From assembly GCA_002477825.1 (NCBI GenBank), contig DLKT01000005.1:1-9284 (forward strand): a stretch of DNA of 9,284 nt, written 5' to 3'. The translations under genes were made by a program, and so were the position numbers. Positions 1 through 4,596 of the stretch are shown here, one piece after another. This DNA comes from Caryophanales bacterium UBA7581. GTDB lineage: Bacteria > Bacillota_I > Bacilli_A > RFN20 > CAG-826. A model generated the notes under the pieces. That model saw nothing but the letters and a program-made list of their open reading frames with translations. It had not been told where the DNA came from and made no database searches. Each line of letters opens with the position of its first letter. Position 1 is the stretch's first letter.

Positions 1-1
1 A

Positions 2-1042
2 AAGGGATTGAGCCTTGGCGAATATTCGCTTAATTTCGATTTGGCTTACGTCTATCTCAACGACAAGTTCGTTCCGCACGACTACAAAAAAGGGTTGACG
101 TATTTAGCGGACGGCGTAAAACACAACGATCCGGAAAGCCTTTATTTGCAAGCCAGAATATATGAGGATGGTTTGTACGGAATAGAACCCGACGAAAAAA
201 AGTATATTTATTATCTCAAAAAGGCGGCGAACCTTTGCCAGGGCGACGCATTACTCGATTTAGGGTACTACTATTACAACAAAGACAAGTTTGACGACGC
301 GCTCGATTGTTTTGCACAGTGCGATTTGGATTATGCCGGCGTTTATTGGTGTATGGCGACGATTTACGAAACCAAAAAGGCCGATTACAAAAACGCGCTG
401 TTCTATTATCAGATGGCAATGGAAATGGACTTTCCCGATGCAATCGAACGAATGGCGGAAGCGTATCTCGGCGACGAGTTAGGACTCGAAAAGGACGAGA
501 AAACCGCCCTTAAACTTTTCAAACGAGCCGCGAAACTTGGCAATGCGGCTGCCCAGTATAATCTCGGTATGGCTTATGCATGCGGCTACTATGGCTTGGA
601 AGCGAATAGGGAAAAAGCCGTTTTTTGGCTCAAGAAAAGCGCAAAGGGCGAAAACCCAATGGCGTGTTTACAACTTGGGCTTTACTATTTCTACACCGTA
701 AAAACAGAGGAAGCCTATAAAAAGGCGTTTAACTTATTCACCGATGCATTTAATCTTGGAGAAAAAGAGGCAATCGTGAACGTTGGTCTTTGTTATTTGC
801 AAGGACATGGCGTAAAAGAAAATAAAAAGGAAGCAGTGAAATGCTTCAAAACCGCTGCAAACAAGTATAAATCTGGTCTTGGATTTTATAACCTTGGGAT
901 ATGCTACGAAAACGGATATGGCGTTAGGAAAGATTACAAGAGGGCAATCAAGATGTACGGCCAGTCAGCGGAGAACGACGAACCCATAGGATTAGAAGCC
1001 ATCAAAAGGGTCTATTCCGAAATGGTGAAAAGAGAGGCTTAA
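2..1042 (+). CDS. Sel1-repeat (TPR-like) protein, 5'-truncated
   Basis: The reading frame is open to the left edge, so the N-terminus lies outside the window. A TTG at 8 could be read as a start, but it has no ribosome binding site and lies within repeat-like sequence, so I treat the gene as partial. The visible ~346 residues consist almost entirely of Sel1-like repeats of about 36 residues. They show the usual signature of A-x-x-x-L-G-x-x-Y, then G-x-G/Y-G, then A-x-x-x-x-K-A-A. Clear units include those around AAQYNLGMAYACGYYGLE and GFYNLGICYENGYGVRKDY. Sel1 proteins are alpha-helical scaffolds for protein-protein contacts in signalling, secretion and, often, toxin-immunity loci. No catalytic domain is visible. 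The stop codon is one base from the next start, indicating an operon. G+C is much higher than in genes to the right. Confidence 0.9.
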   Translation, partial: KGLSLGEYSLNFDLAYVYLNDKFVPHDYKKGLTYLADGVKHNDPESLYLQARIYEDGLYGIEPDEKKYIYYLKKAANLCQGDALLDLGYYYYNKDKFDDALDCFAQCDLDYAGVYWCMATIYETKKADYKNALFYYQMAMEMDFPDAIERMAEAYLGDELGLEKDEKTALKLFKRAAKLGNAAAQYNLGMAYACGYYGLEANREKAVFWLKKSAKGENPMACLQLGLYYFYTVKTEEAYKKAFNLFTDAFNLGEKEAIVNVGLCYLQGHGVKENKKEAVKCFKTAANKYKSGLGFYNLGICYENGYGVRKDYKRAIKMYGQSAENDEPIGLEAIKRVYSEMVKREA

Positions 1043-1043
1043 C

Positions 1044-1337
1044 ATGATTACCGAATCCCAAAGAAGGAAGCTTCGCGCGTTGGCGGAGCAAGCAAGGCCA
1101 ACAATCAAATTAAGCGACAACCATATCGGAGCCAAGGAAATTATCGACATATCAATCGCCCTTGACCGCTACGAGCTTGTTAAGATAGCCTTACCAATCA
1201 CCCCTCAAACCGATTCCAAAACGATTTTGAATGCCGTTTGTGCCTTAACGGGAGCGGAACCAATAAGCGCAAACCATGGCGAAATCGCGGTGTACAGGCG
1301 CTCTTCTTGCGGCGGCGCTAAGCATATTGAAATATAG
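1044..1337 (+). CDS. yhbY: YhbY-family (CRM domain) RNA-binding protein
   Basis: This 97-residue protein matches a stand-alone CRM domain over its whole length and has the usual size of the family. The N-terminal helix (ESQRRKLRALAEQARP) is followed by a beta strand, a loop, a helix (AKEIIDISIALDRYELVKI), a T/S-K-x-I helix and a last strand ending in the typical V-Y-R-R. YhbY proteins bind pre-50S ribosomal particles and structured RNA. In bacterial YhbY the loop after strand 1 normally carries G-x-x-G (for example GSNG). Here the aligned residues are SDNH (about 24-27), so the canonical RNA-contact loop is altered. The start is one base after the previous stop, with AGAGAGG at 1030-1036 as the binding site. 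In Bacillota this family usually sits with yqeH and nadD; that context is absent, so this may be a divergent or relocated copy. Confidence 0.8.
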   Translation: MITESQRRKLRALAEQARPTIKLSDNHIGAKEIIDISIALDRYELVKIALPITPQTDSKTILNAVCALTGAEPISANHGEIAVYRRSSCGGAKHIEI

Positions 1338-1371
1338 CTCTTTGAGACATCTAAGAAAGAAGGGAAGATGC

Positions 1372-1821
1372 ATGACACAACGAAAAACAACTAGTCTAAC
1401 GGTGGTGTATCATAACCCGTCGTATGGGTATATGATCGTGCCCTATGCGGTAGAGCAAAATATGAGGTGCCGAATCGCAATCGATCCAACTATAGCCTTG
1501 CTCCCCGGAACATCCGACGAGGAATTGGGCGCCGCAATCAAAAATGGAATAGAAATTGCGGCAAACGCTTCGGAAGCCGACATTGAAAGTAGCGATTTAA
1601 ATGAATTTTGGAAAAAAACGAAATACAAAGGCTTTTGCAGTTTTTCAAACCATTTCCAATCGGTAAATGTCACTCAATATGAAAATAAATTAAGAATCGA
1701 AAAATGGATCGCAACACCACGAAAGGGGTATGTGAAGGACGATTCTCAAAGGGCAATCGAAATTTCTGCAATGTTAACAAATGCAGAATTGGGTACGATT
1801 ATCAGAAAATTTGTAAGCTAA
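1372..1821 (+). CDS. Small unrecognised protein, possibly a CdiI-like immunity protein
   Basis: The protein has 149 residues from the ATG at 1372, which follows AAGGGA (1360-1365) at a 6-base spacing. The frame extends upstream to 1276 inside the yhbY gene, but that part is a shadow and lacks a ribosome binding site. The protein is soluble, with no signal peptide or membrane segment. Visible parts are an N-terminal beta-like stretch (TVVYHNPSYGYMIVPYAV), an acidic helix around TSDEELGAAIKNGIEIAAN, and a tryptophan-containing segment followed by a polar C-terminus. The D-E-E-L-G-x-A-I-x-x-G pattern and the size recall, from memory only, the CdiI/DUF1436 immunity family; this is a weak resemblance. 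It follows yhbY by 34 bases and probably shares its transcript. G+C falls in its second half towards the AT-rich level of the right side. Confidence 0.75.
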   Translation: MTQRKTTSLTVVYHNPSYGYMIVPYAVEQNMRCRIAIDPTIALLPGTSDEELGAAIKNGIEIAANASEADIESSDLNEFWKKTKYKGFCSFSNHFQSVNVTQYENKLRIEKWIATPRKGYVKDDSQRAIEISAMLTNAELGTIIRKFVS

Positions 1822-1853
1822 CGAACAGAAAAGAATTGAAAATAACGTTATGA

Positions 1854-1910
1854 AAATCAGTAGAGTTAGGTGATAAAACTGGGCTTGAGACGATTAAGAG
1901 AACTGATTAA
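1854..1910 (+). pseudogene. C-terminal remnant of a Sel1-repeat gene
   Basis: After an in-frame TGA at 1851-1853 the frame reads 18 codons and then stops at 1908-1910. The peptide SVELGDKTGLETIKR aligns without gaps to SAENDEPIGLEAIKR near the end of the Sel1 protein at the left of the window, with 8 of 15 identities concentrated in GLExIKR. There is no start codon or ribosome binding site. I infer a leftover 3' end of a Sel1 paralogue. The match is short, so chance cannot be excluded. Confidence 0.4.
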
Positions 1911-1972
1911 AAATTGAACACTAATGTCCATAGAGCGCAATTATTTCCAAATGCTTTTATGTTAAATTATTG

Positions 1973-2048
1973 GGGTATGCAAATTAGCTCCAAGGGTATG
2001 CAATTTTTAAATAGGGGTATGCAAAAATTCATTGCCTAGGGTATGCAT
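1973..2048 (+). repeat. Four spaced copies of GGGTATGCA(A)
   Basis: The copies start at 1973, 1994, 2015 and 2039, giving spacings of 21, 21 and 24 bases, close to two helical turns. The first three read GGGTATGCAA and the fourth GGGTATGCAT. A reverse copy, CATACCC, lies at 2067-2073. Related copies recur downstream of the ankyrin gene at 4150 (AGGTATGCAA) and 4174 (GGGTATGCAA). The sequence between copies is not conserved. These could be protein binding sites, or the decayed remains of stacked copies of one 3'-end element. Confidence 0.75.
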
Positions 2049-2075
2049 TGTATCAATATTGGTAATCATACCCAG
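2036..2075 (+). other. Conserved RNA hairpin in copy A
   Basis: CT plus GGGTATG (2036-2045) pairs with CATACCC plus AG (2067-2075), with a single bulged A at 2038, giving a 9-bp helix. In copy B the equivalent arms are 4171-4179 and 4203-4210. There one G-C pair becomes G-U, so the fold survives a base change. This supports a structured transcript rather than plain DNA repetition. Confidence 0.55.
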
Positions 2076-2088
2076 TTATAGAAACATT

Positions 2089-2124
2089 AGTTTGATGCAT
2101 TAAAATTATGTGTCAAACTTTTTT
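2089..2124 (+). terminator. Intrinsic terminator of copy A
   Basis: AGTTTGATGCAT (2089-2100) pairs with ATGTGTCAAACT (2108-2119) as a 12-bp stem with two G-U wobbles and a 7-base loop, followed by T at 2119-2124. It insulates the regulator promoter at 2205 from upstream transcription. Confidence 0.8.
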
Positions 2125-2178
2125 AATTTTTATGAGAGCTTAATTCTTATTAATTTTTACTCTATTAAAATAAAAATT

Positions 2179-2224
2179 ATTTCGCCAAATATTTCGCCAT
2201 TGTATTGATTTATTTCGCCAAAAT
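2179..2224 (+). promoter_or_regulatory. Three TTTCGCCA operator-like boxes
   Basis: Identical octamers lie at 2180-2187, 2192-2199 and 2213-2220, at spacings of 12 and 21 bases. The second box ends just before the -35, and the third lies between the -35 and -10 of the regulator gene. Binding there would block RNA polymerase, so repression is the simplest reading. The likeliest ligand is the adjacent winged-helix protein itself; that part is inference. Confidence 0.65.
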
Positions 2225-2233
2225 TTATATAAT
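2205..2233 (+). promoter_or_regulatory. Sigma-A-type promoter of the AlbA_2 regulator gene
   Basis: The -35 is TTGATT (2205-2210), the spacer is 17 bases, and the -10 is a perfect TATAAT (2228-2233). A transcript starting near 2240 would begin just upstream of the ribosome binding site TAGGGGTGG (2243-2251). The two repressor-like boxes at 2192 and 2213 flank the -35. Confidence 0.75.
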
Positions 2234-2255
2234 TAATACAGTTAGGGGTGGATTT

Positions 2256-3590
2256 ATGATTGAAAACGAAACCAGAGAATTTAAGAAAACGACAGGAGAA
2301 ATAACTGAAGGCATTATTTCCATCGTAAGCATATTAAATAAACATCATCACGGAGAACTTTTTTTGGGAATCAAAAATGATGGAACTCCATTTAAATTTG
2401 AAATTACCGATTCCACTTTAAGAGATATTTCTAGGAAAATTTATGAAGCAATCAAACCACAAATTTTTCCAAAAATTGAAATTGTATCAATTGATGGAAT
2501 TGATGTTATAAAGGTCGATTTTTCTGGAAATGATACTCCCTATTCAGCATTTGGAAGATATTATATAAGAATTGCGGATGAGGATAGAGAACTAACACCA
2601 CATGAACTTAGAAAAATGATGATTTCAAAAGAATATGAAGAAAATTGGTGTGACAAATTAACTTCATATACTGCTTCTGATGTTAAAGAAGAGTGTTTAT
2701 TAAAATTTTATGAAAACGCAACAGAATGTGGAAGATTGCCAAAAATTGGATTTGATAAAGAGACATTGTTGATTAAACATAATTTACTTAGAAATGGTTT
2801 TTTAACAAATGCCGGTGTAATGCTTTTTGGAAATTCAAATCCAATTACACTAAAATTGGTCGTGTTTGCCACAAGTGAAAGAGTTACGATTTTGGACATG
2901 AAAACCATTAAAGGTAATATTTTTGAATTGATCGATGAATCAATGGATTTTGTAATAAAAAATATAAGATGGAAAGTAATTATTGATGGTGCATCACCAC
3001 AAAGAAAAGAAGTTCCAGAAATTCCTTTAGTTGCTTTGCGTGAAGTTATTATTAATAGTTTTGCTCATGCAAGATATGATGGAAATGTTCAACATGAGAT
3101 AGATATTTACTCAAATAGAATAGCAATTATTAATCCAGGTTCATTTGCTAATGATTTTACGCCGAATGATTTCTTTTATAGAGATTTAAAATCGTATTTA
3201 AGGAATCAATCAATTGCCGATGTATTATATCTTTGTAAAGACGTTGAAACGTGTGGACATGGGTTGAAAAAGGTATATCATTTGTGCAAAGAAGCTAAGG
3301 TAGACATCTCATACATTAATAATGAAAATGATTTTACAATCGAATTCTTTAGAATAGATAGAAATAAAACTGACGAAATAAATGGCGAAATAAATGGCGA
3401 ATTATCTAAAGAAGAATTCTCTGTGTTAACCGTTTTTAAAACTAATAAAAATGCGATAAAGGATGAAGTTATCCGACAAACCGGCCTTTCGAGCCGAACA
3501 ATTGATAGAATCATAAAATCCTTAAAAGAAAAAGAATTACTTAGAAGAGTTGGTTCAAATAAAAATGGTTATTGGGAAGTTTTGAAATAG
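2256..3590 (+). CDS. Schlafen AlbA_2 / GHKL-ATPase / winged-helix transcriptional regulator
   Basis: The protein has 444 residues from the ATG at 2256, which sits 4 bases after TAGGGGTGG. An in-frame extension to 2205 would overlap the promoter and is rejected. Residues ~5-125 form a Schlafen AlbA_2 domain (E-x-R-E-F-K-K, then GELFLGIKNDG, then a G-R-Y-Y-I-R strand). Residues ~250-365 match the HATPase_c_4 type, with N-box-like ALREVIINSFAHARY, INPGSF (~292-297) and CGHGLKK (~333-339). Residues 375-382 are a tandem INGE-INGE, and ~385-444 form a winged helix (SSRTIDRIIKSLKEKELLRR). Proteins of this architecture are annotated as ATP-binding transcriptional regulators; short four-residue repeats before the winged helix are common in them. 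Some bacterial Schlafen-like proteins act in phage defence, but nothing here proves that role. It is probably co-transcribed with the ankyrin-like gene 25 bases downstream. Confidence 0.9.
   Translation: MIENETREFKKTTGEITEGIISIVSILNKHHHGELFLGIKNDGTPFKFEITDSTLRDISRKIYEAIKPQIFPKIEIVSIDGIDVIKVDFSGNDTPYSAFGRYYIRIADEDRELTPHELRKMMISKEYEENWCDKLTSYTASDVKEECLLKFYENATECGRLPKIGFDKETLLIKHNLLRNGFLTNAGVMLFGNSNPITLKLVVFATSERVTILDMKTIKGNIFELIDESMDFVIKNIRWKVIIDGASPQRKEVPEIPLVALREVIINSFAHARYDGNVQHEIDIYSNRIAIINPGSFANDFTPNDFFYRDLKSYLRNQSIADVLYLCKDVETCGHGLKKVYHLCKEAKVDISYINNENDFTIEFFRIDRNKTDEINGEINGELSKEEFSVLTVFKTNKNAIKDEVIRQTGLSSRTIDRIIKSLKEKELLRRVGSNKNGYWEVLK
3371..3402 (+). repeat. Intragenic 12-bp tandem repeat TGGCGAAATAAA
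   Basis: Three units start at 3371 (TGACGAAATAAA), 3383 (TGGCGAAATAAA) and 3395 (TGGCGAATTA, diverging). They encode the INGE repeats of the regulator. Read on the minus strand, they give TTTCGCCA boxes at the same 12-bp spacing as the first two promoter boxes. Slippage of whole 12-bp units would keep the frame. Confidence 0.8.
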
Positions 3591-3615
3591 AATACTTCTA
3601 GAAAAAGGTATAAGC

Positions 3616-4143
3616 ATGAATAAGGATGAACTAAGAAAACTACAAATTTATATTGGCAAAAGAGATGAAAACCAAACTGATGAGCAAGTTATAAAACACA
3701 TTGATGAAGTAAATACCAGTACTCCACTAACGAATGATGAATGGCATGAATTGCTTTACCCATGCTGCAATAGCGGTTGCGTCAATGTACTAAAGTATGT
3801 TTTAAACAAAATCAAATCATTAAATCATATTGAAGATTTTATGACTCATACCGTCTATGGAAGAAATGAAGAAGTTGAAAAAGGAAGAATCGATGTTTTA
3901 AAGGAACTAATAAAACGTATTAATCCCAATGATAAGGAAAAATGTCTTAATGAGACAATGCTAGATGCCGCTTGGTTCGGTGAAACTGAAATTGTGATTT
4001 TTCTGATTGAAAATGGTGCAAATATTAACTATGTAGATGAGAATGGTCTAGGAATACTAGAATGCGCAAAAAGGGCCAGAGAAGAATTTTGCGATGATTC
4101 ACTGATTAATTTCTTGAAAAGACAGGGACATGCACTTTTTTAA
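3616..4143 (+). CDS. Small ankyrin-repeat-like protein
   Basis: The 175-residue soluble protein starts at 3616, 7 bases after AAAAGG (3603-3608). The C-terminal half has ankyrin character: GRIDVLKELIKRIN (~95-108), then TMLDAAWFGETEIVIFLIENGANINYVDENG (~118-148) with the typical L-x-x-A-x-x-G-x-x-x-I-x-x-L-I-x-x-G-A-x-I-N pattern, and a capping ILECAKRAR helix. The N-terminal ~50 residues are charged and not recognised, and a weaker ankyrin-like helix pair (NSGCVNVLKYVLNK) lies near residue 55. Ankyrin repeats bind other proteins. Short ankyrin proteins are also found as immunity proteins in toxin loci and as partners in defence operons. It follows the AlbA_2 gene by 25 bases and ends in terminator copy B, so the two genes form one unit. 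Confidence 0.8.
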   Translation: MNKDELRKLQIYIGKRDENQTDEQVIKHIDEVNTSTPLTNDEWHELLYPCCNSGCVNVLKYVLNKIKSLNHIEDFMTHTVYGRNEEVEKGRIDVLKELIKRINPNDKEKCLNETMLDAAWFGETEIVIFLIENGANINYVDENGLGILECAKRAREEFCDDSLINFLKRQGHALF

Positions 4144-4170
4144 TTGGGGAGGTATGCAAAATTTCATTGC

Positions 4171-4210
4171 CTAGGGTATGCAATGCATCAATATTTGCAA
4201 TGATATCCAG
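4171..4210 (+). other. Conserved RNA hairpin in copy B
   Basis: CT plus GGGTAT (4171-4179, with A4173 bulged) pairs with ATATCC plus AG (4203-4210). This is the counterpart of the helix in copy A, with one G-C pair replaced by G-U and the last G-C pair lost. Confidence 0.5.
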
Positions 4211-4223
4211 TTATAGAAACATT

Positions 4224-4255
4224 AGTTTGATTCAGAAAATGAGTCAAACTTTTTT
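4224..4255 (+). terminator. Intrinsic terminator of the AlbA_2-ankyrin unit (copy B)
   Basis: AGTTTGATTC (4224-4233) pairs with GAGTCAAACT (4241-4250) as a 10-bp stem with one wobble and a 7-base loop AGAAAAT, followed by T at 4250-4255. Compared with copy A, the upper stem is different in sequence but still paired. Confidence 0.85.
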
Positions 4256-4354
4256 GCTTCTAAAAATGTTTAACAATTTTTTTGTAAGGGGAAAAAGATT
4301 TATTACTAATCGAAAGCGTTTAAGAGTAAAAAGGTAGAAAATTAAGTTAATGTT

Positions 4355-4363
4355 TGATATAAT
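4355..4363 (+). promoter_or_regulatory. Extended -10 promoter upstream of the RNase III leader
   Basis: TG-A-TATAAT at 4355-4363 is a consensus extended -10. No good -35 is seen 17 bases upstream, which an extended -10 can tolerate. Transcription would start near 4370, some 227 bases before the RNase III start codon. Confidence 0.55.
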
Positions 4364-4369
4364 TATTTT

Positions 4370-4553
4370 GCATTGGGAGATGTGAATGGTCAATTATTTT
4401 AAATAGTAATTATGACACAATGGGATTTTATTTTAACTATGAAAGTGGTAAAAATATAAAATCAACTTGATTCATATTTAATATTTTGATCAATTAGACC
4501 AGTCTTAATCGGCTACTTTTGATGTAGCTTGTTTTGATTTAGGTCTATTTTTT
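4370..4553 (+). ncRNA. Candidate structured leader or small RNA of the RNase III gene
   Basis: This is the predicted transcript from the extended -10 to the T-run at 4548-4553. Its 5' end can fold: CATTG (4371-4375) with CAATG (4418-4422), GTC (4389-4391) with GAC (4414-4416), and AATTATT (4392-4398) with AGTAATT (4405-4411). Its 3' end is a two-tier hairpin followed by six T. It could be a free ~184-nt RNA, or an attenuator that controls the downstream RNase III. Known rnc genes can be autoregulated by cleavage of their own leader, which would suit this arrangement. It matches no riboswitch or T-box family that I recognise. Two tiny reading frames inside are too weak to call. Confidence 0.4.
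4495..4553 (+). terminator. Two-tier terminator-like hairpin before the RNase III gene
   Basis: An outer stem of TAGACC (4495-4500) and GGTCTA (4542-4547) encloses an inner stem of GCTAC (4512-4516) and GTAGC (4524-4528) with a 7-base loop. The outer stem runs directly into T at 4548-4553. The large interior makes it an unusual terminator; the short helices may act weakly or conditionally. Confidence 0.5.
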
Positions 4554-4596
4554 GATTCTCTCAAAGCAAAAAAAAAGCCAAAGGAGGAAAGAAAAT

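Larger units (their letters stand above)
2016..2124 (+). repeat. Direct repeat, copy A (orphan 3'-end/terminator element)
   Basis: This 109-base element aligns with 4151-4255 almost throughout. It shares GTATGCAAAA, TTCATTGCCTAGGGTATGCA, a TATCAATATT-like core, CCAGTTATAGAAACATTAG and the final TCAAACTTTTTT, with scattered substitutions and small indels in the loops. Weaker similarity extends upstream: the bases at 1994-2012 read G-Y-A-I-F-K-stop, matching the ankyrin gene's ending G-H-A-L-F-stop. Both internal hairpins are preserved. No gene precedes this copy, unlike copy B, so it is probably the scar of a deleted sister gene. Confidence 0.85.
1911..2178. other. Intergenic region with GGGTATGCAA repeats and orphan terminator element
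   Basis: No convincing gene lies here. The first ~60 bases are featureless. From 1972 onward come four GGGTATGCAA copies, the orphan terminator-bearing element (copy A) and an AT-rich stretch that leads into the promoter of the regulator gene. The individual parts are listed separately. Confidence 0.7.
4151..4255 (+). repeat. Direct repeat, copy B (3' end of the ankyrin gene)
   Basis: This 105-base element is homologous to 2016-2124 and begins 8 bases after the ankyrin stop codon. It contains two GTATGCAA motifs, the bulged-A hairpin (4171-4210) and the terminator. It is about 2.1 kb downstream of copy A in the same orientation. Recombination between the copies would remove both genes of the cassette and leave one element. 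Confidence 0.85.

Noticed and set aside
1277..1284. Further TGGCGAAA boxes at 1277-1284 and 8796-8803
   Set aside because: They are single copies inside coding regions without tandem partners or a promoter, as expected by chance.
1276..1371. N-terminal extension of the small protein gene at 1372
   Set aside because: It overlaps the yhbY gene out of frame, and the ribosome binding site at 1360-1365 points to 1372.
1973..2073. CRISPR array or plasmid iteron origin suggested by regularly spaced GGGTATGCAA
   Set aside because: Only ~10 bases are conserved per unit, spacing is 21-24 bases, and no cas or replication-initiator gene is present.
2016..4255. Insertion sequence or transposon bounded by the direct repeats
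   Set aside because: No transposase, terminal inverted repeats or short target duplication; the repeats act as gene trailers.
4386..4459. Tiny reading frames in the RNase III leader (MVNYFK at 4386-4406; MTQWDFILTMKVVKI at 4412-4459)
   Set aside because: The first has a weak GGGAG upstream, the second none, and both are too short to support as genes.
4370..4553. T-box or known riboswitch upstream of the RNase III gene
   Set aside because: No T-box consensus or recognised riboswitch core is visible.
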